A DNA stretch of 64,000 bases from Sinomonas cellulolyticus (GCF_014656475.1 NZ_BNCM01000013.1:49933-113932); one strand, 5' to 3'. Positions 43,792-52,878 are shown, counted from the first letter of the stretch. Notes: generated from the sequence alone by a model not told the origin. Numbers and translations are program-made.

Positions 43792-44177
43792 GCGTCGGAC
43801 CCCGCGACGGCACCGGGTGCGTCGCGCCGGGGCACCTTTCGGCGGAGAACCTCGCCAGGGGCCGGGGCGGCCGTTGCGGCCATGCGCTCGGGAGCCTCCT
43901 CGATGAGTCCCCGGGAGGCGAGGTCCGCGAGGAACCGGTCCACCTCGCGGCCGATCTCGTCGCTGAGCGGTGTTCCAGGGTCCGCTCCGTACTCCGCCGC
44001 AAGCTCTGCCCGGATCACGTCCTGCGTGCGGACGCCGTCCACGAGGCACCAGATGCGTGCGGCGGAATCGGTCAGGACGAGCGGGCGGTCGGCGTCGAGG
44101 TGGAGGATGGCAGCCCGGGAACCGTCGTCGGCGACGACCTCCGCGACTCGGCGCCCCCGCCGCCAGATCCGTGCCAT
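43788..44177 (-). CDS. PqqD family protein (RiPP recognition element-like)
   Basis: 129 aa. The PqqD core spans about 10-90: HLDADRPLVLTDSAARIWCLVDGVRTQDVIRAELAAEYG, then an acidic segment and VDRFLADLASRGLIE. This winged-helix fold binds leader peptides in RiPP pathways, or serves as a docking module in other systems. The last ~35 residues are a basic Pro/Ala tail. No precursor peptide, radical SAM or cyclase gene is next to it. It is the first gene of the minus-strand kinase unit; the HprK-like ATG overlaps its stop. Confidence 0.78.
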   Translation of the reverse strand: MARIWRRGRRVAEVVADDGSRAAILHLDADRPLVLTDSAARIWCLVDGVRTQDVIRAELAAEYGADPGTPLSDEIGREVDRFLADLASRGLIEEAPERMAATAAPAPGEVLRRKVPRRDAPGAVAGSDA

Positions 44178-44248
44178 GTGTCCCCCGTGTCCCCTCGATC
44201 GGTGCCCTCACCGGCAGAACGCAGACCGCGGGTCCTCGCGGCGCCGTC

Positions 44249-44290
44249 TGTTACGGCGTTTCCTACAGCGTGTTACGGCGTTTCCTACAG
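44249..44290. repeat. Two 20-bp direct repeats with 22-bp period in a divergent region
   Basis: TGTTACGGCGTTTCCTACAG occurs at 44249-44268 and again, identical, at 44271-44290. The spacing is two helical turns, so a protein could bind both copies on one face. The site lies 72 nt upstream of the pqqD-like start and 94 nt upstream of the LCP start, where it could control both. No matching regulator gene is nearby. Confidence 0.85.
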
Positions 44291-44383
44291 TGCCCCGCCG
44301 GCCGTGCACGCGTTCGGGCAGGGGCAGGAGCAATCCACATTGATACTATCCACAAAGCGATCCCGCAGAGTGAGGACCCTGAC

Positions 44384-45469
44384 GTGAGCCACCCCGGACA
44401 GCGCCCGGACAACGTCGACGACCTGTTCGACCGGCGCCCGCGCCCCCCGAAGCGGCGGCGCCGCACCGGCCTCATCGTCCTGCTCTCGGTCCTCGGCGTC
44501 GTGGTGCTCGCGGCGGTGGTCGCGGTCGTGTACCTGGCGAACGTGGCCGGCACGTTCGACTCGAAGACCGAGAAGATCGCCAGCGCGTTCCCGCAGGAGT
44601 CCACGCGGCCCTCGGCCACCCCTGCGGCGAACGGGAAGACCTCGGTCAACATCCTCCTCGTGGGATCGGACAGCCGCGGAGCCACGGTGGGCCAGGCCGA
44701 GTCCGGCGCCGCTTCGGACCAGCGCTCGGACACCATGATGCTCGTCCACGTCCCGGCCGACCGGAAGGAGGCCTACGTCGTCTCGATCATGCGCGACCTG
44801 TGGGTGCCGATCCCGGGGCACGGCTCGGCCAAGATCAACGCGGCGCTCGCCTACGGCGGGGTGCCGCTCATGGTCCAGACGGTCGAGTCGCTCCTCCACC
44901 AGCGGATCGACCACGTCGCCTTCATCGACTTCGACGGCTTCAAGGGCCTCACCGACGCGGTCGGCGGTGTCACCGTCAACGTCACGCGCCCGTTCGCCTC
45001 GACCATGGCGGAGAATCCCGGGCTGCAGTTCCCGGCGGGACCGATGCACATGGACGGGAAGACGGCCTTCGCGTTCGTCCACGAGCGGTATGCCTTCGCG
45101 GACGGTGACTACCAGCGCGTACGCAACCAGCAGGCCTTCCTCAAGGCTCTCATGACGCAGATCATCAAGCCGGAGACGCTCGCCAACCCGGTCACGGTGA
45201 GCCAGATGGTGAGCCAGTTCTCCCCCTACCTCACCGTGGACTCCGGCTTCGATTCCAAGGCGGTCGCCGGGCTCGCCCTCGACATGAAGGACATCCGGCC
45301 CTCGGGCGTCGTGAGCTTCACGCTGCCCACGGCCGGGATCGGGCGCTCCGCCGACGGCCAGTCGATCGTCAACCTCGACCAGGGCGCCACGGACGCCCTC
45401 GCCGAGGCCATGGCGAAGGGTACCGTCCCGCAGTACGTGGCGCAGCGGAACCTCCAGAACGGCAACTGA
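44384..45469 (+). CDS. LytR-CpsA-Psr (LCP) family glycopolymer ligase
   Basis: 361 aa. A short basic cytoplasmic tail (RRPRPPKRRRR), TM helix about 29-53, then the LCP domain from SVNILLVGSDSRG (86-98) through SDTMMLVHV, SIMRDLWVPIPGHG and KINAALAYGG. The RYAFADGDYQRVRNQQAFLKAL segment carries the arginines that bind the polyprenyl pyrophosphate. It attaches cell-wall polymers to peptidoglycan. GTG at 44384 follows GAGGA. It is divergent from the PqqD/HprK/BY-kinase unit, which supports a shared envelope role. Confidence 0.92.
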   Translation: MSHPGQRPDNVDDLFDRRPRPPKRRRRTGLIVLLSVLGVVVLAAVVAVVYLANVAGTFDSKTEKIASAFPQESTRPSATPAANGKTSVNILLVGSDSRGATVGQAESGAASDQRSDTMMLVHVPADRKEAYVVSIMRDLWVPIPGHGSAKINAALAYGGVPLMVQTVESLLHQRIDHVAFIDFDGFKGLTDAVGGVTVNVTRPFASTMAENPGLQFPAGPMHMDGKTAFAFVHERYAFADGDYQRVRNQQAFLKALMTQIIKPETLANPVTVSQMVSQFSPYLTVDSGFDSKAVAGLALDMKDIRPSGVVSFTLPTAGIGRSADGQSIVNLDQGATDALAEAMAKGTVPQYVAQRNLQNGN

Positions 45470-45501
45470 GAACTGTCGCAGCGGCCCGCTAAGGTGGGCC
45501 C

Positions 45502-47727
45502 ATGAGCCAGCCTTCCCCGGTCGTTGTGCCCGCCGCTCCCATCGCGAAGAAGGTCCCCGCGCCGCGCACCCATCACGACGATACGTTCGTGGACCCGTAC
45601 GAGTGGCTGCGGGACAAGAAGGATCCCGAGGTCATCGCCCACCTCACCGCGGAGAACGCCTACACCGAAGCGGTCACCGCAGGCCAGGAGCCGCTCCGCC
45701 GGGCCATCTTCGAGGAGATCAAGCGACGGACCCAGGAGACGGACCTCTCCGTCCCGGCGCGCAAGGACGGCTGGTGGTACTACTCACGGACCGCCGAGGG
45801 AAAGCAGTACCCGATCTACTGCCGTGTGCAGGCCTCCGATGGGACGGCCGGGGCGCCCGACGCCGGTGACGGACTGAGCGCCTGGACGCCCCCCGCCGTC
45901 GTGCCCGACGCCCCGGTTCCGGGCGAGGAGGTGCTGCTCGACGGCAACGCGGAGGCGGAGGGGCACCCTTTCTTCGCGCTCGGCGGCGCCGCGGTGACGA
46001 GGGATGGGAGCCTCTACGCCTACTCGGTGGACCACGCCGGAGACGAGACCTTCACGCTGCGCATCAAGGACCTCCGGACGGGCGAGCACCTGCCCGAGGC
46101 CATCGAGCGGGTGTTCTACGGGCTCGAGTTCGCGCCAGACGGCTCCCGGCTGTTCTACATGGTGGCGGACGACTCGTGGCGGCCGTACCAGGTGCGCGTC
46201 CACGTCCTCGGTACGCCGGTGGAGCAGGACACCGTCCTGTACCAGGAGGACGACGTGGCCCAGTGGACAGGAATCGACCTCTCCTCGGACCGGCGGTGGC
46301 TGCTGGTCTCCGTGGGCAACTCCGAGTATTCCGAGACCCGCATGCTGGATCTCGAGGATCCCGGGGCGCAGCTCGAACTCGTGCTCGGGCGTCAGGAGCG
46401 GATCCTCCATACCGCCGAACCCTTCGAGCACGAGGGGCGTACCCGGGTGCTCCTCACGCACAATGGGCGGCCGGGAGGCCGGGAGGGTTCGGCCCCGAAC
46501 AACATGCTCTCCCTCGTGGACCGGAGCGAGCTCGCGAAGCCCGTGGCCGACCAGGACTGGACCACGCTCGTCCAGCACAGCGACGACGTGAAGATCGAGG
46601 GCGCGGACCTCTCGGCCACGCACCTCATCGTTTCGCTGCGCCGGGAGACCATCTCCACGGTGCAGTTCGCGCCGCTCGCCGATGCCATCACGGCAGCGGA
46701 GGCCGGCCGCGCGCCGTCGTTCGTGGAGCCGGCCTTCGGCGAGGAGCTCTACACGGCCGGCGGCGGCACCACCGAGTACGCGGCACCGGTGGCCCGGCTG
46801 TCCTTCACCTCGTACTTCACGCCGCCGCGCGTCTACGACTACGTCCTCGCCACCGGCGAACTGCTCCTGCGCAAGGAAACCCCGGTGCGCGGCGGGTACC
46901 GGTCGGCGGACTACGTGGCCGAGCGCGCCTGGGCGGCGGCCGACGACGGCACGAAGGTCCCGCTCTCGGTGCTGCGGCGCGCATCGGTGCAGCGGGACGG
47001 GACGAACCCGGCGCTCGTGTACGGGTACGGCTCCTACGAGGTGAGCATGGACCCGGGGTTCGCGATCCCGCGGCTGAGCCTGCTGGACCGGGGATTCGTG
47101 TTCGTCATCGCGCACATCCGCGGGGGCGGGGAGCTCGGCCGGCACTGGTATGAGGACGGCAAGAAGCTTGCGAAGAAGAACACCTTCACGGACTTCGTCG
47201 CAGCCACCGACTGGGTCGCCTCGTCCGGCTGGGCGGACCCGAAGCGCATTGCGTGCATGGGCGGCTCCGCGGGTGGCCTGCTCATCGGGGCCGTGCTTAA
47301 CCTCGCGCCCGAGAAGTACGCGGCCGCCGTCGCGCAGGTGCCGTTCGTCGACGCGCTCACCACGATCCTCGACCCCGAACTGCCGCTCTCCGCGCTCGAG
47401 TGGGAGGAGTGGGGCAACCCCATCGAGGACGCCGAGGTCTACCGGTACATGAAGTCGTACACGCCGTACGAGAACGTGCGCCCGGCGCCCTACCCCACGG
47501 TTGCCGCCGTCACGAGCTTCAACGACACCCGGGTGCTCTACGTCGAGCCGGCCAAGTGGGTCCAGGCGCTACGGGAGGCCACCACCTCGGGCCGCCCGAT
47601 CGTGCTTAAGACCGAGATGGACGCCGGCCACGGCGGCGCGTCAGGACGTTACGAGGCGTGGAAGGACCGGGCCTGGGACTACGCGTTCATCGCTGACGCC
47701 CTCGGCGCGACGGACCTCCTCCCCTAG
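45502..47727 (+). CDS. Oligopeptidase B / prolyl oligopeptidase family S9A
   Basis: 741 aa cytoplasmic serine peptidase that cuts short basic peptides. An N-terminal beta-propeller spans about 80-430, with an alpha/beta-hydrolase domain after it. The catalytic triad is Ser589 (GGSAGG), Asp675 (FNDTRV) and His710 (DAGHGG). Oligopeptidase B (PtrB) fits better than prolyl oligopeptidase from the LPLSALEWEEWGNP region. It lies 32 nt after the LCP gene and ends before a long hairpin. Confidence 0.92.
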   Translation: MSQPSPVVVPAAPIAKKVPAPRTHHDDTFVDPYEWLRDKKDPEVIAHLTAENAYTEAVTAGQEPLRRAIFEEIKRRTQETDLSVPARKDGWWYYSRTAEGKQYPIYCRVQASDGTAGAPDAGDGLSAWTPPAVVPDAPVPGEEVLLDGNAEAEGHPFFALGGAAVTRDGSLYAYSVDHAGDETFTLRIKDLRTGEHLPEAIERVFYGLEFAPDGSRLFYMVADDSWRPYQVRVHVLGTPVEQDTVLYQEDDVAQWTGIDLSSDRRWLLVSVGNSEYSETRMLDLEDPGAQLELVLGRQERILHTAEPFEHEGRTRVLLTHNGRPGGREGSAPNNMLSLVDRSELAKPVADQDWTTLVQHSDDVKIEGADLSATHLIVSLRRETISTVQFAPLADAITAAEAGRAPSFVEPAFGEELYTAGGGTTEYAAPVARLSFTSYFTPPRVYDYVLATGELLLRKETPVRGGYRSADYVAERAWAAADDGTKVPLSVLRRASVQRDGTNPALVYGYGSYEVSMDPGFAIPRLSLLDRGFVFVIAHIRGGGELGRHWYEDGKKLAKKNTFTDFVAATDWVASSGWADPKRIACMGGSAGGLLIGAVLNLAPEKYAAAVAQVPFVDALTTILDPELPLSALEWEEWGNPIEDAEVYRYMKSYTPYENVRPAPYPTVAAVTSFNDTRVLYVEPAKWVQALREATTSGRPIVLKTEMDAGHGGASGRYEAWKDRAWDYAFIADALGATDLLP

Positions 47728-47744
47728 CGCGGAAACCGAGCAGC

Positions 47745-47814
47745 GCTGGAAGTGCCCAGCCCATCGGGAAGTCGCGGTCACAGCGGCTTCCTGATGGAAT
47801 GGGCACTTTCCAGC
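47745..47814. terminator. Long hairpin terminator at a convergent junction
   Basis: The 5' arm from 47745 (GCTGGAAGTGCCCA...) pairs almost fully with the 3' arm ending at 47814 (...TGGGCACTTTCCAGC), giving a stem of about 26 bp with a few mismatches and one bulge. It sits between oligopeptidase B (ends 47727) and the amino acid permease (ends 47836). The outer arms resemble the 19-bp repeat core, GGAAGTG. Confidence 0.82.
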
Positions 47815-47835
47815 CCCGACCTCGACCCAAGGCAG

Positions 47836-49326
47836 CTAGGCCCGGGCGTCGACTCGGTCGTCGTCCGCGGGCTCCGCCGGTGCCCCGTCGTCGGCGACGA
47901 GGGCGCGGGCAGCCTCGCGGCGCTTCACGAGGAGCCACCCGAGCCACAGGAGCACCGCCAGGACGGGCACGCACAGGATGGTATACAGGCCGATCGGGTA
48001 GACCTCGCCCGTCGCCGAGTCCGCCATGGTGTCGAAGGAGATGAGCACCGTGATCGCGGCGAGCGCCACGAGGCCGATCCAGCTGGTCCACGGCGAGCCG
48101 GGCATCGGCAGCGTCGAGGCAGCCGGGCCCTTCTTCTTCCGCAGCATGAGCTGGCACGCGAAGATCGAGCCCCACGTGAAGATCACGCCGATCGAGGCGG
48201 TGTTGAGGGCGAGGTCGAACGCGTGCGTGCCGCCGGCCCAGATGTTGACGAGGATCCCCACGAGGTACACGGCCGCGATCGCGAGGATCGCCGCGAAGGG
48301 CACGTGGCGCTTGGACATGCGGGTGAGCCAGTGGGGCGCGTGGCCGTTCGAGGCCATCGTGCGGAAGATGCGGCCGATCGAGTACAGGCCCGTGTTGGAC
48401 GAGCTGAGGGCCGCGGTGATCACGACGAGGTTCATGACGTCGCCGATCCACCCCGCGCCGAGCTGGTCGAACACCGTGACGAAGGGGCTTACGCCCGCCT
48501 TGTACTGGTCCGAGGGCAGGATCATCGCGAGCAGGAGCACGGAGCCGACGTAGAAGACGACGATGCGCAGCACCACGGCGCGGATCGCGCGCGGGACCTC
48601 GCGGTGCGGGTCCTCCATCTCGCCGGCGGTGATGCCGACGAGCTCGATGGCGTTGTACGCGAAGATCACGGCATTGAGCACGAGGATCATCACGAAGAAC
48701 CCGTGCGGGAACATGCCGCCGTCGCCGGCCATGAGGTTGGCCGGGGAGGCGTGGGTGGCGCCGACCTGGGTGTTCATCACCACCATGACCGTGCCGGCCA
48801 CGAGGAACAGTCCGATCGCTGCCACCTTGAGGACCGAGGCCCAGAACTCGAACTCGCCGAATGCCTTGACGCTGAGCAGGTTCACGGCCACGAGCAGCGC
48901 GAGGGCGCACAGCGCCGACACCTCCACGGGCACGTTGGGGAAGAAGTGCTGGAAGTACAGGCCGATGGCGAGGAGCTCGGCGATGCCGGTCATCGCCCAG
49001 TTGACGAAGTACATCCACCCCGAGAGGTACGCCCCCTTGGGGCCGAACATCTCTCCCGCGTAGCTCACGAACGAGCCGGAGGTCTGCCGGTACATGATGA
49101 GCTCGCCGAGCGCCCGCATGAGCAGGTACGCGATGGCCCCCGCGACCGCGTAGGAGACGATCAGTGCAGGTCCAGTCGAGGCGAGGCGGCCTCCGGCGCC
49201 CATGAACAGGCCGACGCCGATCGCTCCACCCATGGCGATCATCTGCACGTGGCGTCGGCTCAGTGCCTTCTCGTAGCCCTCGGCAGAGACGACGGCGTGG
49301 CTGGAGGCGTGGTGGTGTTGCTTCAC
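47836..49326 (-). CDS. Amino acid permease, AnsP/GABA-permease-like (APC family)
   Basis: 496 aa with twelve TM helices. It opens with YEKALSRRHVQMIAMGGAIGVGLFMGAGGRL (about 17-47), the signature of the amino acid transporter family, then GELIMYRQTSGSFVSYA. The pattern WMYFVNWAMTGIAELLAIG resembles L-asparagine permease. The substrate is not certain. GTG at 49326 follows GAAGGA. Downstream of ackA-pta on the same strand, with a 118-nt gap. Confidence 0.87.
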   Translation of the reverse strand: MKQHHHASSHAVVSAEGYEKALSRRHVQMIAMGGAIGVGLFMGAGGRLASTGPALIVSYAVAGAIAYLLMRALGELIMYRQTSGSFVSYAGEMFGPKGAYLSGWMYFVNWAMTGIAELLAIGLYFQHFFPNVPVEVSALCALALLVAVNLLSVKAFGEFEFWASVLKVAAIGLFLVAGTVMVVMNTQVGATHASPANLMAGDGGMFPHGFFVMILVLNAVIFAYNAIELVGITAGEMEDPHREVPRAIRAVVLRIVVFYVGSVLLLAMILPSDQYKAGVSPFVTVFDQLGAGWIGDVMNLVVITAALSSSNTGLYSIGRIFRTMASNGHAPHWLTRMSKRHVPFAAILAIAAVYLVGILVNIWAGGTHAFDLALNTASIGVIFTWGSIFACQLMLRKKKGPAASTLPMPGSPWTSWIGLVALAAITVLISFDTMADSATGEVYPIGLYTILCVPVLAVLLWLGWLLVKRREAARALVADDGAPAEPADDDRVDARA

Positions 49327-49444
49327 GGGGGTCCTTCGGGGGGAGACACGGCCGCGCCTGAGGGCCGCGGGCCGCCGATCAGTGTAAGCACACTCGATGT
49401 GCTTCAGATCTCCCGTGTGGCGGAGGTCTCGCGTGACGCCCGTC

Positions 49445-50623
49445 TCAGCGGCTGCGCTGGTGGGAGCGCACGACGGCGGCCGTCGCCTCGGCGATGGCCC
49501 TCTCCTCGTCGGTGGGGACCACAAGGAGCGGGACCACCGATTCGGGGGCCGAGATGACCCGCGGTTCCTTGGATCTGACGGCGTTGAGGTCGTCGTCGAG
49601 CACGACGCCGAGCGCGCCGAGCCGCGCCGCCACCCGCGCCCGGAAGGGTGCCGAGTTCTCCCCGATCCCTGCCGTGAACACGATCGCCTTCGCCCCGCCG
49701 ACCACCACGTGATAGGCCCCGATGTACTTCGCGAGGCGATAGGAGGCGACATCGAGTGCTACCTCCGCACGCCGGTCCCCGCCCTCGGCCGCCTCGACCA
49801 CGGTGCGCATGTCGTTGGACCCGGCCAGTGCCTTGAGCCCGGACTCCCGGTTGAGGATGGCGTCGATCTCGTCCGCCGAGTGCCCCTGCCGGGCCAGGAA
49901 GACGAGGATGGACGGGTCCAGGTCGCCGGACCGGGTCCCCATGACGAGGCCCTCGAGCGGTGTGAACCCCATCGAGGTGTCCACGCTCTTGCCGCCCTGC
50001 ACCGCGGTAGCGGAGACGCCGTTGCCGAGGTGGAGCACCACGCCGTCGAACTCCTCCGGGGCGAGGTCCAGGAACGCCGCGGTGCGCCGTGCGACGTACT
50101 CATGCGAGGTGCCGTGGAAGCCGTAGCGGCGGATCCCGTGATGCGTGTAGAACCAGTCGGGCACGGCGTACCGCCATGCGTGCTCCGGGATGGTGCGGTG
50201 GTAGGCCGTGTCGAACACGGCGACCTGCGGGATGTCCGGCCACTTCTCGGCGATGGCCCGCAGCCCGAGGACGTTGGCCGGGTTGTGCAGCGGCGCGAGC
50301 GGGTTGAGCCGCTCGATCGCGCGGATGATCTCGTTGTTGGCCAGCACGGGCTCCGCGAACCGCTCGCCGCCATGGACCACGCGGTGGCCGACGGCGTCGA
50401 CTTGCCGCCCGCCGAGCACGTCGGCGAGGGCCTCGTCGACCTCGGTGAGGGCCGCCGCGTGGTCGGCGGGGCCGCCCTCGAATCCGATGCGCTCCACGAG
50501 CCCCTCGGCGAGGACGGCGTCCGCGGGTGGGGCCTCGGACGGCGACGGCGCGGCGTCGTCCGCCACTTCGCGGAGCTGGTACTTCAGCGAGGAGGATCCG
50601 GAGTTGATGACGAGGACGAGCAC
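49445..50623 (-). CDS. ackA: Acetate kinase
   Basis: 392 aa. Transfers phosphate between acetyl phosphate and ADP. The N-terminal VLVINSGSSSLKYQL and the later HGTSHEYVA, LHLGNGVS, GFTPLEGLVMGTRSGDLDP and FTAGIGENS blocks are all present. An acidic insertion of ~15 residues follows the start. AGGAGG precedes the GTG at 50623. It begins 8 nt after pta, forming the usual acetate overflow pair. Confidence 0.97.
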   Translation of the reverse strand: MLVLVINSGSSSLKYQLREVADDAAPSPSEAPPADAVLAEGLVERIGFEGGPADHAAALTEVDEALADVLGGRQVDAVGHRVVHGGERFAEPVLANNEIIRAIERLNPLAPLHNPANVLGLRAIAEKWPDIPQVAVFDTAYHRTIPEHAWRYAVPDWFYTHHGIRRYGFHGTSHEYVARRTAAFLDLAPEEFDGVVLHLGNGVSATAVQGGKSVDTSMGFTPLEGLVMGTRSGDLDPSILVFLARQGHSADEIDAILNRESGLKALAGSNDMRTVVEAAEGGDRRAEVALDVASYRLAKYIGAYHVVVGGAKAIVFTAGIGENSAPFRARVAARLGALGVVLDDDLNAVRSKEPRVISAPESVVPLLVVPTDEERAIAEATAAVVRSHQRSR

Positions 50624-50631
50624 TGGGCCTC

Positions 50632-52743
50632 CTAGGACTGCGCCGGGTTCTGCTGAACTGGGTTCTGCTGCGCATTCTGCTGCGCTTGGATCGCGGTGAT
50701 GGCGACGGTGTTGACGATGTCCTCGACCGTGCATCCGCGGGAGAGGTCGTTGACGGGCTTGTTCAGGCCCTGCAGGACGGGCCCGACGGCGACGGCCCCG
50801 GCAGACTGCTGGACCGCCTTGTAGGTGTTGTTGCCGGTATTGAGGTCCGGGAAGATGAACACGGTCGCCTGCCCCGCCACGTCCGAGCCGGGGAGCTTGG
50901 TCGCTGCGATCGAGGCGTCCACAGCGGCGTCGTACTGGATGGGGCCCTCGACGGCGAGCTCCGGACGGAGGGTGCGCACGAGCTCGGTGGCGCGCCGCAC
51001 CTTGTCCACGGACTCGCCGAAGCCCGAGCCGCCGGTGGAGTACGAGAGCATCGCGACCCGCGGCTCCACGCCGAACTGCGCGGCCGTCTCGGAGGAGGCA
51101 AGCGCGATGTCCGCGAGCTGCTCGTCGGTGGGGTCCGGATTCACCGCGCAGTCGCCGTACACGAGGACGCGATCCGCCATGAGCATGAGGAACACCGAGG
51201 AGACGATCGTGACGCCGGGCCGCGTCTTGACGAACTCAAGGGCGGGGCGGATGGTGTGCGCCGTGGTGTGGGCCGCGCCGGACACCATGCCGTCCACGAT
51301 CCCGAGCTGGACCATCATCGTGCCGAAGTAGCTCACGTCCAGCATCGTCTCGAGCGCCTTGGCGAGGTCCACGCCGCGGTGGGCCCGCAGCCGTGCGTAC
51401 TCCTCGGCGAAGCGCTCCCTCAGCTCGGAGGTCGCGGGGTCCACGATCTCGATCCCGGCCAGCTCGATGCCGTTGGCGGCGGCAAGCTCCCGGACGGTGC
51501 TCTCGGCGCCCAGGAGGGTGAGGTCGCAGACGTCCCGGCGGTGGAGGATGTCCGCGGCGCGCAGGATGCGCACGTCCGTCCCCTCGGGCAGGACGATCCG
51601 CTTGCGCTGGGCGCGGGCCCTGCCGATGAGCTCGTGCAGGAACCGCAGCGGCGTCATGGTCTCGGGGCGCGGGAGGTCGAGCCGGGCCACGAGCTCGCCG
51701 TCGTCCACGTGCTTGGCCCACGCACCGAGGGCGGAGGCCACCTTGCGCCGGTGCCCGGTCCAGATCTCGCTGCGGACCTCGGCGACGCCCCGGGCTGCCT
51801 GGTACGTGTCGTCGTCGTACGCGAAGACGGGGAAGGGGGCCTGGGCCAGGAGCGGCAGGACGTGGGCGTCGGGGGCGAGGCCGCCCGTGAGGACCATGGC
51901 GGCGGGCACGGGGAACTCGGGCGAGAAGGTCGAGGCGAGGGCACCGACCATGACGTCGGCGCGGTCGCCGGGGACGATCACGAGGTCGCCGTCCTCGAGC
52001 GCGCCGATGAAGTTGGCCACGCTCATCGCGGCGACCTTCACCCCGCGCACCTCGCGTTCCATGTCCGCGGTGCCCGCGAGCTGGCGCAGGCGCAGCGCCC
52101 CGCCGATCTCCCCCGTGGTGGGCCGGGAGATCTCGGCCAGTTCGGGCACGGTGTATACGGGCAGGTGGTGGGCGCCGGGGCGCATGACGGCGCTGATCTC
52201 GCCGAGCTGCTCCGGGTCCGCGCGGTTGACCATCACTGCGAGGAGGCTGCAGCGCGCGGCCGCCAGCTCCTTCCGGGCCACATCCACGGCGTCCGCGATC
52301 TCCGACGGCGTGCGGTCCCGCCCGCTGACCACGGCGATGACAGGACACCCGAGGTCGTTGGCCAGACGCGCATTCAGCGAGAATTCGACGGCCGAGTCCT
52401 GCCCGGTGAGGTCGGTGCCCTCGACGATCACGATGTCCACGAGCGCCGCGATCTCCGCGTACACCTCGACGCAGCGGGAGTCGATTTCCTCGCGCTTGCC
52501 CTCGGCGAGGAGCCGGCGGACCTCACGGGACGTCAGGCCGCCCCGGCATACGGACGGCGGGAGCGCGAACCGCGAGCGCATGAGCGCCACCATGGGGTCC
52601 GCGTCCGGCGAGCTGGCTGCCACGATCGGTCGGAAGAACCCGATCTTCCCCGTCCGTGCGTGCAGGGCCTCCGCCACCCCGAGGGCAACGAGTGACTTCC
52701 CGGATCCCGGGGTGGTGGCACTGACGTAGATGCCTCGTGACAT
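50632..52743 (-). CDS. pta: Phosphate acetyltransferase
   Basis: 703 aa long-form Pta. It has an N-terminal P-loop domain (SATTPGSGKSLVALG, 8-22), a middle DRTGG regulatory domain, and a C-terminal catalytic domain starting near ARAQRKRIVLPEGTD, with VDGMVSGAAHTTAHTIRP, YSTGGSGFGESVDKV and GCTVEDIVNTVAITAIQAQ. The extreme C-terminus is a short Gln/Asn/Pro repeat (about 18 residues) not usual in the family. Together with AckA it interconverts acetyl-CoA and acetate. Divergent from paaI. Confidence 0.96.
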   Translation of the reverse strand: MSRGIYVSATTPGSGKSLVALGVAEALHARTGKIGFFRPIVAASSPDADPMVALMRSRFALPPSVCRGGLTSREVRRLLAEGKREEIDSRCVEVYAEIAALVDIVIVEGTDLTGQDSAVEFSLNARLANDLGCPVIAVVSGRDRTPSEIADAVDVARKELAAARCSLLAVMVNRADPEQLGEISAVMRPGAHHLPVYTVPELAEISRPTTGEIGGALRLRQLAGTADMEREVRGVKVAAMSVANFIGALEDGDLVIVPGDRADVMVGALASTFSPEFPVPAAMVLTGGLAPDAHVLPLLAQAPFPVFAYDDDTYQAARGVAEVRSEIWTGHRRKVASALGAWAKHVDDGELVARLDLPRPETMTPLRFLHELIGRARAQRKRIVLPEGTDVRILRAADILHRRDVCDLTLLGAESTVRELAAANGIELAGIEIVDPATSELRERFAEEYARLRAHRGVDLAKALETMLDVSYFGTMMVQLGIVDGMVSGAAHTTAHTIRPALEFVKTRPGVTIVSSVFLMLMADRVLVYGDCAVNPDPTDEQLADIALASSETAAQFGVEPRVAMLSYSTGGSGFGESVDKVRRATELVRTLRPELAVEGPIQYDAAVDASIAATKLPGSDVAGQATVFIFPDLNTGNNTYKAVQQSAGAVAVGPVLQGLNKPVNDLSRGCTVEDIVNTVAITAIQAQQNAQQNPVQQNPAQS

Positions 52744-52833
52744 GGGCGCTCCTGAGGGGTTCCAGCGGCCGGACCTCCCCAGTCTCACACGCCGGCGAGG
52801 GCGTCCGCGGGCCGGACGCGCGCCATGTGCTCC

Positions 52834-52878
52834 TTGACACACGGGCCCGCGATGGGATTACCTAATGAACATTCGGTA
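52834..52878 (+). promoter_or_regulatory. paaI promoter with TetR-type (PaaR) operator
   Basis: A consensus -35 TTGACA (52834-52839) is followed, 18 bp on, by a weak -10 TTACCT (52858-52863). The operator TAATGAACATTCGGTA (52863-52878) overlaps the start-point region. It matches the minus-strand operator at the paaA promoter at 12 of 16 bases, so one regulator probably controls both paa blocks, with autoregulation of paaR. Confidence 0.7.

Noticed and set aside
44178..44383. Search for a RiPP precursor peptide gene beside the PqqD-like gene
   Set aside because: The region holds direct repeats and promoters; no short frame has a ribosome site and a leader-core pattern.
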